The notes beneath the pieces were generated by a model that saw nothing but the letters and a program-made list of their open reading frames with translations, did not search any database and was not told the DNA's origin. A DNA stretch of 34,386 nt from the NCBI GenBank assembly GCA_937995835.1, contig CALKIV010000011.1:1-34386 (forward strand). Direction: 5' to 3'. Made by a program: the position numbers and the translations under genes. Shown here piece by piece: positions 14,431 to 23,027 of the stretch (positions are counted from its first letter, which is position 1; the number at the start of each line of letters is the position of its first letter). Source of the stretch: an uncultured Dysgonomonas sp. (lineage in GTDB: Bacteria > Bacteroidota > Bacteroidia > Bacteroidales > Dysgonomonadaceae).

Positions 14431-15603
14431 TTATTTTTTGCCTTTTATGATCGAATAATTAAAGTCATTGTTTCGCTCCAACAGCTTGTTGAGGCAGACA
14501 TATCGCTGGGCATCTATCGCATGATTGTAGCGATCGACGGGTACATTCATTGGCTCGCCAAACTCGTCGGTTTGCCACTTGTAGTTTCGGTATTCTTGTA
14601 TGACGTTCAGACTGTTGCGTGTCACATTCTTTGCATACCGATTGAAGATCGAGAGCCCTGTGTTGATGCTGTCTTTGCCCTTTTGGGCTGGTTCTACGCG
14701 CCACCCTTGCGACCTGATTTCGCTGATCGATTTTGGCTCTGCCGAATCGGCTACGATGGGCGTATCTCTCGGTATGTTGATAGACGCCAGATGTTTAGCT
14801 ATCATCATGTTGTCCATCCCTCGTTCGTATAGCAGTTCGTCGATCCACAGCTCACCATCAGCCAGACGCACATCCACCATGGCTGTGGGGTCGTTGGTGA
14901 AGCCGAAATCGAGCCCGATCCATCTGCGTTTGTAGTCGGTGGGCATCTCGCTGACGATCTTCCAGTTTTGCACAATAGTGCCTTTCAGGTTGCCCGTCAG
15001 CCCCTCGCCATACACTCGCCACCAGTCTTTATCTCCTTTATTCGATTCTATTTCACGGACTTGTGCCTGACTAAGGAAGTCGTTGTCGCGATAGGTGGAA
15101 TGAATGAGCAGAGCTTCGGGTTGTGAGAGAATTTTCTCGTCTAACCAAAATTCGAAGCTCGGATTGCAATCCAGAAAGATGGTCTCAGTGGTACGAATTG
15201 CCAACTGTCTAAAGATTTCATATTCAATGTTTATGCACTCATTGAGGTATAAAATATCGCGCGAAGGACCATGCACCTTGCCAATGCTGTCGGCTGAGAA
15301 AAACTCGATGATGGAGTTGTTGACCCGATAGATGTAGTCAGAGGCATGCCAATTGCGTGGTTGCCAGTTGTTTTCATTCTCCAAGATCTCTTTGAAATCA
15401 CGGATGCACCCCTTCTTGAGGTGGGGTACAGATTCTGAAACGATGGAGATCACACGGGGTTTAACCGACAGACGGGCAATGAGATAGAGCAATTGTAGCT
15501 GACTGTAGGTTTTGGACGAACGCGTGGAGCCTTTATTGACAATGTATCTGTAACCTTGGCAATAAGCCTCGTTGTTGCGATCAAAAACGCTGGTAGTCTT
15601 CAT
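14431..15603 (-). CDS. Phage terminase large subunit (TerL)
   Basis: A 390-aa protein with both activities of a packaging motor. The ATPase domain has a Walker A GSTRSSKT (residues 25-32) and a Walker B DILYLNE (116-122), where the usual acidic pair is N-E. The nuclease domain has acidic residues at D232 (WIGLDFGFTNDPT), D286 (PIVADSAEP) and D364 (HAIDAQRYV). It belongs to the PBSX/Terminase_3-6 type. TerL cuts concatemeric phage DNA and pumps it through the portal. All key residues are present, so the enzyme may be active. No small terminase is visible beside it; the upstream neighbour is a tail protein, an unusual order. Confidence 0.93.
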   Translation of the reverse strand: MKTTSVFDRNNEAYCQGYRYIVNKGSTRSSKTYSQLQLLYLIARLSVKPRVISIVSESVPHLKKGCIRDFKEILENENNWQPRNWHASDYIYRVNNSIIEFFSADSIGKVHGPSRDILYLNECINIEYEIFRQLAIRTTETIFLDCNPSFEFWLDEKILSQPEALLIHSTYRDNDFLSQAQVREIESNKGDKDWWRVYGEGLTGNLKGTIVQNWKIVSEMPTDYKRRWIGLDFGFTNDPTAMVDVRLADGELWIDELLYERGMDNMMIAKHLASINIPRDTPIVADSAEPKSISEIRSQGWRVEPAQKGKDSINTGLSIFNRYAKNVTRNSLNVIQEYRNYKWQTDEFGEPMNVPVDRYNHAIDAQRYVCLNKLLERNNDFNYSIIKGKK

Positions 15604-15662
15604 TTTTTTTTAGTTTTAGGTTTTTAGTTCTTACTACTTATAACTAATCACTTTAAACTTCC

Positions 15663-17273
15663 TCATATCCTTCCGTTATACGAGTCTGAGTATCTGTATT
15701 TCATTTCCACACGAAGCAGGTCGTCGCCTGTGTTGTATTTTATTTTCATATCTTCTACGATTATATAACGTTTGCTATCTAGTTCATACACAGCTTGTGA
15801 GGTGCTCATTTCTTTTAGCCATTCAGCCACTTGGGGACGAATGGGCATCGTTTGAACGGTGAAGTGCTCTTTGCTCTCTTTGTTGTAAACCGATTCTATC
15901 TGACTGCTGATAGTAAAATCAGGAGTCTGTGTTTTGAAAATTGTCTCACTAGAGGTCGAAAAATCGATTCCCTTGTTGTCCATAAATCCAAAGCTGCTCC
16001 AACCTCCAAGGGAGTTGAGAAAGGCAAAGTCTTTCACCTTGTGCAGGCAGTTGGGTAAGATGTGGAAGGTGAGGGGAGCGCTGACTTCTGCATTATTGCT
16101 AAGGAGACAAACTTCTACGATGCCTACATTGGGAATATCTTTCATCATCTCGTCGATCTCTAATCTGATGGTGTTCACGATATTGAGTTTGCTGTATTCT
16201 ATCTCGTGTGCCACAACTTGGTCTATCTCTTGATGAGACTGAGTATAAAGCTTGTATACCAATGCCACGGTGCCTTTGGCGTTGTTGGGCTTGGAGGCTA
16301 TGAAATTGAACAATTGTGTTTGCCCTTTGATATGGGTCAGAGTGGGTTGGAGGGTGAGGGGAGAAATTACTTTTTGCTCGCCTGCTGTGTAGATATAGTT
16401 CTCCATATTGCTTTCTTCCAAATTTCGTCCATAGCCATTGAGCACATAGAATATTTGAGACGAGCAGAATGGCTCTTTGTTGACACCATCGTTTTTGAAT
16501 CCCATGAAATGGAAATTTCTACAAGTGCCGGCATCTAGCCAACCTTTCTTTTCTTTGTCCAGAAAATCAATGGTATAGCGGGTACTATTGCCAAATGTTG
16601 CATTCAGATTGAACCATAGAGGTTGTTTGAAATATGCTTTCTGAATGGTGGTCATGTATTTGCCTTGATGTTTTGCTTGGGTGGGTTCAAATGTTTCGCC
16701 AAGTGTGACTGGCGAATCGGTGTAGACATCCAGTTCTATCAGTGCATTGCCTTTTCCGTTGTCGATGGTGTCGTTGCTCTCAAAGGTGAAGGTGCTTTCA
16801 GGCAGGGTGATAAAATCAGCATTTTCGCTTTTCAATCTAAATGAATAGCCTTCGCCCACACCCATCGGTTTTATGCTTATGACATTTGTATTGAAAGGGA
16901 TATTTAATTCAAAATTGCTGGCTACGAAGCTGTTATTCATCAAACAGGATTTTAGGTTTTGAGCCGTAATTTCAGGTCTACCGTCCTTGACGAAAAAGGT
17001 GCTAGCACTGACTTTGTTTTCTATCGTTGTGCCATAAAACTTATGGTCGGTGTTGTCGATCAGTGAGGTGATGGTCAGCATCAATCTAGCATTGTCTTTT
17101 TCGTTCTCTTCCCAAGTCACATTGACAATTGGCAATCTTATTGGTTCTATGGCGCCGTTTTCAGGCTTCGAACTGCTGATTTGCATATAGTTGGGCACTG
17201 CTGATAGTGACACCTGAGCCGGTTGCTTATCAATGTTTGCTTTGTTGTCTAGCGTGTTAATCATCTGTTCCAT
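15663..17273 (-). CDS. Phage tail structural protein (536 aa)
   Basis: A beta-rich soluble protein. The C-terminal third (FAFLNSLGGWSSFGF, then QTMPIRPQVAEWLKEMSTSQ and DSKRYIIVEDMKIKYNTGDD) resembles tail proteins of Bacteroidota prophages that carry the 'LN..GGWD.F.F' motif. The N-terminal two thirds look like stacked beta domains. It probably forms part of the tail tube or tip; the exact role is not readable. It starts 2 bases after the stop of the gp10-like gene, so the genes are tightly coupled. Its placement before the terminase differs from the usual head-to-tail order. Confidence 0.6.
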   Translation of the reverse strand: MEQMINTLDNKANIDKQPAQVSLSAVPNYMQISSSKPENGAIEPIRLPIVNVTWEENEKDNARLMLTITSLIDNTDHKFYGTTIENKVSASTFFVKDGRPEITAQNLKSCLMNNSFVASNFELNIPFNTNVISIKPMGVGEGYSFRLKSENADFITLPESTFTFESNDTIDNGKGNALIELDVYTDSPVTLGETFEPTQAKHQGKYMTTIQKAYFKQPLWFNLNATFGNSTRYTIDFLDKEKKGWLDAGTCRNFHFMGFKNDGVNKEPFCSSQIFYVLNGYGRNLEESNMENYIYTAGEQKVISPLTLQPTLTHIKGQTQLFNFIASKPNNAKGTVALVYKLYTQSHQEIDQVVAHEIEYSKLNIVNTIRLEIDEMMKDIPNVGIVEVCLLSNNAEVSAPLTFHILPNCLHKVKDFAFLNSLGGWSSFGFMDNKGIDFSTSSETIFKTQTPDFTISSQIESVYNKESKEHFTVQTMPIRPQVAEWLKEMSTSQAVYELDSKRYIIVEDMKIKYNTGDDLLRVEMKYRYSDSYNGRI

Positions 17274-17275
17274 TG

Positions 17276-17761
17276 TTAATTAAAATATTTAGTGATTTCT
17301 TCTGTTATTGTCTCATAGAGCCTCTCTGTGCCCTTGCTGTCCATGTATTGTTCTATTTCTCGTTCCAGGGTTGCCATCACAGGTCGTGCAGCATGCCCAT
17401 CGCGCCAGATGGCTGTCGAGATAGCCCAAAGTGTGCCGTTGTCGGTCGGGATGCCTCGCTCCAGTGCCCATTCTCGCAGGCTGTCGATGGGCGGTTTTTT
17501 GCCATATTCCTTTGGTCGCTCCCATTCCATATAGGTGGAATAATGCTCGAAGAGGGCATCCAATACAATGGAGTCTCCTGAGGAGGTCATCAAGTCTCGG
17601 GGCGACAGGCTTTGTATATTTTTATACATCTTGCTGTTTATCAGTGTGTTTTTGCCTGTCTTGGGGTTTATGCCTACTTCGTCTTGTTGCATTACTTTTT
17701 TGGAGAGCTGGAGGATGTCGGATGCCATGGCTTCGATGGTTTTTTTTATCGCGTCATTCAT
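17276..17761 (-). CDS. Phage neck/gp10-like protein
   Basis: A 161-aa protein. The C-terminal half has the pattern KKPPIDSLREWALERGI....LWAISTAIWRDGHAARPVM, which matches the 'PP..L..W...KG....a.aia..I...G....P' signature of HK97 gp10-like and virion-morphogenesis neck proteins. These join the tail to the head-tail connector. The N-terminus is helical. It overlaps nothing but is separated by only 2 and 4 bases from its neighbours, so it is part of a compact phage operon starting at 18311. Confidence 0.6.
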   Translation of the reverse strand: MNDAIKKTIEAMASDILQLSKKVMQQDEVGINPKTGKNTLINSKMYKNIQSLSPRDLMTSSGDSIVLDALFEHYSTYMEWERPKEYGKKPPIDSLREWALERGIPTDNGTLWAISTAIWRDGHAARPVMATLEREIEQYMDSKGTERLYETITEEITKYFN

Positions 17762-17765
17762 CGTC

Positions 17766-18311
17766 TTACTTTCTGGTATTCAGATTGAAATCTGGTAATT
17801 TGCTCGTGAAAATCTCGCATGAGTTTGTCGGTGAAACCTTAAATTCGTTTAGGCCTTGTTTCTCTTCAAAGGCTTTGTTGACATCAAATTGTTCCTCTAT
17901 CAAGCAGAGATTCTGCATGTTGCGTTGTGTAAAATTGACCGTAAATCGGCAACCACAAGCGCTGTCGTCGTAATAGTCGGTCAGGGTGAGGTATGTCCAG
18001 TCGGGTAAAATGTTGATTGGTTGTTGATTATCTGCCTTTATGCGCTCGATGATATTGAGCCCCGTGGAGAAAGCCAAATTTTGAAAATCTTCTATTTTGT
18101 CCTCAGCCAGAGGAACAAAGAGGATGGAAAAGTTGATCGTATTGACGAAAGTATTGTTTTGGTTTTGCCCCGTCATTGGGTCTTCGAGCCAAAACAGAGG
18201 GTGGCGATCTTTGCCTGATCCTTGTTCATAATTTCGTCCATACATAAAAGCCTTAATCGTCTTGTGCTGACGGGCTTGATTCTTGAAAATGTTTACAATG
18301 CTTTTTATCAT
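17766..18311 (-). CDS. Phage tail-terminator-like protein
   Basis: A 181-aa protein, first gene of the right-hand phage block. The pattern is an N-terminal helix, then paired strands (NTINFSILFVPLAEDKIEDF), a helix FSTGLNIIERIK, a strand WTYLTLTDYYDDSACGCRFT and a final NFTQRNMQNLC. This fits the small alpha/beta tail-terminator-like proteins of Bacteroidota prophages, which cap the tail tube. The call rests on pattern and neighbourhood. The leader (18312-18582) contains a 12-bp inverted repeat that could be an operator. Confidence 0.5.
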   Translation of the reverse strand: MIKSIVNIFKNQARQHKTIKAFMYGRNYEQGSGKDRHPLFWLEDPMTGQNQNNTFVNTINFSILFVPLAEDKIEDFQNLAFSTGLNIIERIKADNQQPINILPDWTYLTLTDYYDDSACGCRFTVNFTQRNMQNLCLIEEQFDVNKAFEEKQGLNEFKVSPTNSCEIFTSKLPDFNLNTRK

Positions 18312-18420
18312 AACAGTATGTTTTATTGTGATTTATGTTATAGATAAAGCATACGTAGTTTGATGGATGTCATGTTGATAATGTTGCCTTAGAGGCGTCT
18401 TGAATAATGTTTTTGGGGCA

Positions 18421-18468
18421 ACACGATGCTGATAATTTGCTCAATGAGTGAGTATGTCAGCATCGTGT
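18421..18468. repeat. 12-bp inverted repeat in divergent promoter region
   Basis: acacgatgctga (18421-18432) is an exact inverse of tcagcatcgtgt (18457-18468), with a 24-base interior. It lies between the divergent starts of the phage tail operon (18311) and the barrel gene (18583). No T run follows, so a protein-binding site is as likely as an RNA hairpin. Confidence 0.6.
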
Positions 18469-18582
18469 AACTTTCAGATCTATCAATCTATATTTTTTTT
18501 AATTTGCTCTTAATTTACTTCTAATGATAGACGCATATATTTGTCTGCTAGAAAATGAATAAACGACATAATTGTTTTACAG

Positions 18583-19197
18583 ATGACTACATTTTTTAGA
18601 TTTAGCCTGCTGATATTAGTCCTAGGGACTAGTTGCTTAGGCATGAGCGCACAAGACCAAGCAGTGACCTTTGGAGTGAAGGCCGGAGTCAATGGATCTC
18701 ACTTTGGGGGTAAGTTAGATTCGCAAGGACTTGCTGACATTAATCCTCGCTTTGGATATAATGCAGGAGTGACGCTTGACCTAGCCTTTTCGGAACATAT
18801 TTACCTTTTGACTGGATTAGAGTTTACAAACAAAGGCGCATATGAATTTCGCAAGGGAAAGAGGGTGAGCATTGATGCCAGCTATATTAGTCTGCCTCTG
18901 CACTTTGGATATAAGTTGAAGATAGATGACAATCCTACTTTTGTGGCACATATTGGCCCTTATGTGGCCTATGGTGTTAGTGGGAAAACTCGGGTGAGAG
19001 AGCTAGGTGTAAAGCAAAATACGTTTTCGGCTGAGGGTTTTAAGAAACTAGATTTTGGTCTAGGGCTTGCAGTAGGAGGTGAATTTGATAAAGTCGTGGT
19101 GGAGTTGGGACATAATTTAGGGTTCCCAGATGTGTCGCAGGCGAAAGAAAAAATCAGAACAAGAAACTTTTATACCACTGTGGGTTATAAGTTTTGA
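18583..19197 (+). CDS. Small outer-membrane beta-barrel protein (PorT/OMP_b-brl_2 type)
   Basis: A 204-aa protein with a signal peptide (cut after GMSAQ, residue ~23). It has the standard opening strand FGVKAGVNGSHFGG and repeated short strands typical of 8-stranded Bacteroidota barrels (RFGYNAGVTLDLAF, YLLTGLEFTNKGAY, ISLPLHFGYKLK, PYVAYGVSG, VGGEFDKVVVELGHNLGF), closing with FYTTVGYKF. No specific function is known. It is the first gene to the right of the phage block and reads away from it. A TATATTTG -7 box lies at 18536-18543 without a well-placed TTG. Confidence 0.85.
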   Translation: MTTFFRFSLLILVLGTSCLGMSAQDQAVTFGVKAGVNGSHFGGKLDSQGLADINPRFGYNAGVTLDLAFSEHIYLLTGLEFTNKGAYEFRKGKRVSIDASYISLPLHFGYKLKIDDNPTFVAHIGPYVAYGVSGKTRVRELGVKQNTFSAEGFKKLDFGLGLAVGGEFDKVVVELGHNLGFPDVSQAKEKIRTRNFYTTVGYKF

Positions 19198-19260
19198 TGG
19201 ATGTACTCTTTCTAGCATTGCAAGTAGGTGGGGTTGTTAGATATTATGCTATAAATAAAA

Positions 19261-19290
19261 AGAACTACAAGTCAGAGGACTTGTAGTTCT
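19261..19290. terminator. Bidirectional terminator
   Basis: agaactacaagtc and gacttgtagttct form a perfect 13-bp stem with a 4-base loop. A-rich sequence (ataaataaaa) lies on the left and ttta on the right, between the convergent barrel gene (ends 19197) and OmpA-family gene (ends 19314). Confidence 0.88.
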
Positions 19291-19313
19291 TTACTAAAGT
19301 GATTAGTCAATAT

Positions 19314-20906
19314 TTATTCGACTGCTGTAATCTCTACTCTACGATTTTTTCTTCTAGTTTCTTCTGTGTTTTGCTTTGTTTCTTCAGGATCCCATTTACC
19401 ATGCGAAACTACTGAAATGCGGCGTTCATCTATCCCCTTTTCGATGAGGTATGTACGCACATTTTCGGCTCTTTGCCAACCCAGTCGTCGGTTGATGGCA
19501 CTTCCTCCAATGTCGCACGTATTACCTTCTAAGAAGATGCGTAGGTGTTCTTGTTTTTTGAGTTCCACAATCTGTTTGTCAAGTTCTGCTTTCATGGCAG
19601 GGGTTAGTGCAGTTTTGCCAATTGCATATCCATGCACATCGCCCGACAAGATGTTTTTGTCTTTGACATGATTGTATTCAATGATATCTTTCTTGATAAT
19701 ATTGGTGACAATAGAGTCTTTCTGAACCACTTTTCCAGGTTCTTCTTTGGTCACTTTCGATAGGTCGATTTGTGTATCGTTATTGTCTCTAAACCTGTCT
19801 CCATCTACTCCTCCAAAGAATCTGTTTAAAGTTACCTCCATGTTGGCATCTAGGCTGATGATTGTGGTGTCTTTTTTCACAACTAACTGTTTGTCATCTT
19901 CTATTTTATGAGTGATTTTAATCGTATCTGTGACCGTTACTGTATCTGTTTTAATGACTGGAGGCATGATAGGAGGAGGGAGTAATGCCTCCATTTCTTC
20001 TATTTCTTTCTTACTTCTGAATTTGCTTTTTGCCCCAAATACAAATCGCACTTTTGCCCCTACAGCAATAGGCCGTACTTTTTCTGTAAAAGTTTTTACT
20101 TGTCGTTCTTGTATATACTTGGAATATATCACACTATTGACTTGAAAATCTTTTGGGTTGACCGAATTGTATTCAACAAATTCTTTTGGCATTCTCTTTT
20201 TTTGCACATTATTGAGTGCATAGTCAAAATAGATACCCGTGTAAATTGCTTGTTTTTCGTTCAGTTTCCATTTCATTCCCACTTCCATAGCTGTGGCATA
20301 AGACATACGTAAGCCTAATGATTTGCTGACCTTGTTGCCTGTGAATGTTCCAAAGCCTAAAAATTCTGGTTCAGTATATTCTGGCTCAAATTCGTTATAA
20401 TATCCCGAGTTTTTTATGGTCATCTTGTTGGTTTTGTATTTGCTCACGATAGGTATTCCTATTTTTGCTCCTAAACCAATATAAAAACTATGATTCCAAA
20501 GTTTTTGATGATACTGAAACATGATAGGAACATTGGCATACAATGCAATTTGCTTTTCTTTATAGTCTAGAATACGAGATCTAAATTCAAAAGGTTGTCC
20601 TTCTGTATCTAGTGTCTGGTAGCTGTTGTATAATTCATTAACTTTCAATTGAGATTGATATAATGTAAATTCAGCTCCTGTATGTATACCCCATTTGGGA
20701 GTGATAAAGTAGGTATATCCTGCTCCGATATGGCCTCCCACCCCCCCTCCTTTTTTGCCTAAGGTGGATTTGTATTGCAAGGTGGATAGTCCTACTCCTG
20801 CATCTGCCGAGAATTCATGTTTGTACTGCGATTGTGCTGTCATTGATGATATGCAGAAAGCAAGAAATATTGCCATCAATGAATATATTTTATTTGTCTG
20901 ATTCAT
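19314..20906 (-). CDS. OmpA-family outer-membrane protein with N-terminal barrel
   Basis: A 530-aa protein. Its signal peptide ends near TAQSQ (residue ~27). Residues ~30-300 form a beta barrel (GAGYTYFITPKWGIHTGAEF, FYIGLGAKIGIP). A Thr/Asp-rich linker follows (TDTVTVTDTIKITHK). Residues ~415-530 are an OmpA peptidoglycan-binding domain, with the ligand region TCDIGGSAINRRLGWQRAEN and RRKNRRVEI. It would tether the outer membrane to the cell wall. It lies 1 base after the MBG/T9SS gene on the same strand, so the two share a transcript. A function in anchoring or displaying that secreted protein is possible but inferred. Confidence 0.9.
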   Translation of the reverse strand: MNQTNKIYSLMAIFLAFCISSMTAQSQYKHEFSADAGVGLSTLQYKSTLGKKGGGVGGHIGAGYTYFITPKWGIHTGAEFTLYQSQLKVNELYNSYQTLDTEGQPFEFRSRILDYKEKQIALYANVPIMFQYHQKLWNHSFYIGLGAKIGIPIVSKYKTNKMTIKNSGYYNEFEPEYTEPEFLGFGTFTGNKVSKSLGLRMSYATAMEVGMKWKLNEKQAIYTGIYFDYALNNVQKKRMPKEFVEYNSVNPKDFQVNSVIYSKYIQERQVKTFTEKVRPIAVGAKVRFVFGAKSKFRSKKEIEEMEALLPPPIMPPVIKTDTVTVTDTIKITHKIEDDKQLVVKKDTTIISLDANMEVTLNRFFGGVDGDRFRDNNDTQIDLSKVTKEEPGKVVQKDSIVTNIIKKDIIEYNHVKDKNILSGDVHGYAIGKTALTPAMKAELDKQIVELKKQEHLRIFLEGNTCDIGGSAINRRLGWQRAENVRTYLIEKGIDERRISVVSHGKWDPEETKQNTEETRRKNRRVEITAVE

Positions 20907-20907
20907 T

Positions 20908-22842
20908 TTACTTTACTAAAACTTTATGCGTTTGATTAAATCCACTGCTAGCCGTAAATTTCACTAAATACATTCCCGGATTGTTGGGCAATGTGAATGT
21001 GGTAATTTTGCCTGTAACTGGTATCTTTTTCACAAATACTGCTCCGATGGTGTAGATGTCGATAGTGGCATTGGCTAGCTCACTTTCATCCATATTGACT
21101 GTGAGGGTAAGCGGTTCGCCAGCTTTTACAGGGTTAGGAGTGATCTCTACTGTATATTCATTGTTTGTTAGTTTGACTTGTTTTTCGCAGGTTCTTAAGA
21201 CTTCTCCTGTTGTCATTGTTAACTCAACATGATAGGTCGCATTTTCGTCCAACACGGCATGTGCTTCTGATCCCGCAGAGTAAGATTGGTTGGTTGCTCC
21301 ATCTATTGCTATATTGTTTTTATACCATTGATAACCAGATATAGTATAGCCAAATAGGTTTGCAGGATTGTTTACTACCGTTAGGGTATTGTTCCAACGC
21401 ATACGAACAATGTCATCAAAGACAAATCGACGTTCGATGGTGAGTATAAATACTTCCTCTTTGCCTATGATAGGAGATTGTACTCTTAGTTCTATTTGCT
21501 TCACCATTGGCTTGTCTGTCACTACTCTAAAGCCATTATTCTCGTCTATCGTATAGCCAGGAACCACAAGTGTTGCATCTTCGGTAAGCTCTACGTGTAC
21601 ATATTGTTCGTTGGTAGTGCCACATTTCATGTCGTAGGGCTGAGTGATGTCATGTAGTTCACCATTTACATATATGTCTAGCAAGCTAGATTTATATATG
21701 AAGAGTGTTCCGAATATCAGTTTTGTTGCATAATTATCATTTTCTCCACCTGTTAATTGAATACTATACTCACCTTTTGGACTAAATTTAGTGGCGTCGG
21801 TTGAGATTATTATTTCGGATAAAACATCTGTGGTCTCGTTATAAACCAATCCTTCAACGGTATAGGTCAGTGGGGGATTGTCTTCATTCACTAGGCGAAA
21901 CTTGTTATCTGCTTTAATCATCAAATCCTTTTTTGATACCCGAATCGGAATTATCTCTGATTCTTCCTGACCAAGGTCGTCAATGGAGTTGTATGTAATG
22001 GTAACAGCTCCTACTCCTTTTATTGTAGCCAGCCATTCTCCTGTTTGGTCAGAAACTGAAATAACATCAGGATCACTACTTTCTACAGATACTTTTTGTA
22101 TACCTTTTGTGTAGTCAATGAGTTTGAAATCAGGATCTCCATAGATTTTATTAGTAAGATCGGGAGGGAAAACGATGATTCCTACTACTGACAAGAGTGC
22201 CTTGTGATGCTTCAGAATGTAGAATGGATGCGATCCTCCTTTTACTCTTATGCCATTAGGATATCCTCCCACAGGGGTCGATTCGTCGTAAATGGGGTCG
22301 ATATAAGCTATGGGTAAGCTATTGAATAGTTTCTCATCATCTGGATTTATAAATTCTGCATAGGTGTATAGCGTATTGATAGGCGGATTTTTCATGCCAT
22401 ATCCTCGCTTAAAGTTTGTAGCATTCACGTTGAGAATTGCTTTTTCAATCTCTATTTCTATTGTTTCTTCATAGCTAGGATTGTTAATGTCGCCAGCATA
22501 TGCGGTGATGGTGACATGTCCTGCTCCATGAATTGAAGCCTGCCATCCTGTTTCTTCTTTGTTGAGATTGAGGTGTATGATGTTAAATTCATCACTTTCT
22601 GCTCCCTCTATTTTTGTAACAGTCTTGAACTTCAGATCTCGAAAAGACTGATAGTCAAATTGTATCATAAAAGGGTCGTCACCATACGTTTTTTTGAAAG
22701 TTTGAGTGCTTGATGTTGCCTCCGAAGCCAAAGACTTGGCAAGTGTTAAACTAGGTGTTAAAATGAAGAAAATCAAAATAGTGGGTACCAATAAAACCCT
22801 TTTCAATTTACTTTTCATTAAGCTAGTGCGTAAATGTTTCAT
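20908..22842 (-). CDS. Secreted MBG-domain protein with T9SS sorting domain
   Basis: A 644-aa protein. Its signal peptide lies at residues ~10-36 (LLVPTILIFFILTPSLTLAK). It has two or more Ig-like/BIG-type repeats (GWQASIHGAGHVTITAYAGD and WLATIKGVGAVTITYNS) alternating with MBG-type domains (YGMKNPPINTLYTYAEFINP; then NPPLTYTVEGLVYNETTDVL). The last ~80 residues are a T9SS type A sorting domain (VEITPNPVKAGEPLTLTVN through MYLVKFTASSGFNQTHKVLV). It is thus exported through the outer membrane by the type IX system and probably surface-attached. It leads a two-gene operon with the OmpA-family protein. A TACCTTTG -7 box lies at 22935-22942. Confidence 0.9.
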   Translation of the reverse strand: MKHLRTSLMKSKLKRVLLVPTILIFFILTPSLTLAKSLASEATSSTQTFKKTYGDDPFMIQFDYQSFRDLKFKTVTKIEGAESDEFNIIHLNLNKEETGWQASIHGAGHVTITAYAGDINNPSYEETIEIEIEKAILNVNATNFKRGYGMKNPPINTLYTYAEFINPDDEKLFNSLPIAYIDPIYDESTPVGGYPNGIRVKGGSHPFYILKHHKALLSVVGIIVFPPDLTNKIYGDPDFKLIDYTKGIQKVSVESSDPDVISVSDQTGEWLATIKGVGAVTITYNSIDDLGQEESEIIPIRVSKKDLMIKADNKFRLVNEDNPPLTYTVEGLVYNETTDVLSEIIISTDATKFSPKGEYSIQLTGGENDNYATKLIFGTLFIYKSSLLDIYVNGELHDITQPYDMKCGTTNEQYVHVELTEDATLVVPGYTIDENNGFRVVTDKPMVKQIELRVQSPIIGKEEVFILTIERRFVFDDIVRMRWNNTLTVVNNPANLFGYTISGYQWYKNNIAIDGATNQSYSAGSEAHAVLDENATYHVELTMTTGEVLRTCEKQVKLTNNEYTVEITPNPVKAGEPLTLTVNMDESELANATIDIYTIGAVFVKKIPVTGKITTFTLPNNPGMYLVKFTASSGFNQTHKVLVK

Positions 22843-22934
22843 GTAGTAATTGTTATGTTAATTTATAATCTCTTTTTGTGCTTAATTTGTTATGTTTGAT
22901 AGTAAATAGTTGGTGTGAGATGATATCTTTGCGC

Positions 22935-22942
22935 CAAAGGTA
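22935..22942 (-). promoter_or_regulatory. -7 box for the MBG/OmpA operon
   Basis: TACCTTTG on the minus strand, about 93 bases upstream of the start codon. No TTG lies at the usual spacing. It faces a TATCTTTG box on the plus strand (22924-22931), making a near-symmetric 19-base site. Confidence 0.45.
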
Positions 22943-23027
22943 ACATATTATCTGATATTAATAGATTTTTGGCGTTGTTGAGCCTTTTTAGATTGTTTTT
23001 CTCTTTTGATGGAGCAATCTATCTTTC

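Noticed and set aside
14521..14935. Two antisense frames of 103 and 111 codons in the terminase gene
   Set aside because: They are shadows of TerL, which has all catalytic motifs.
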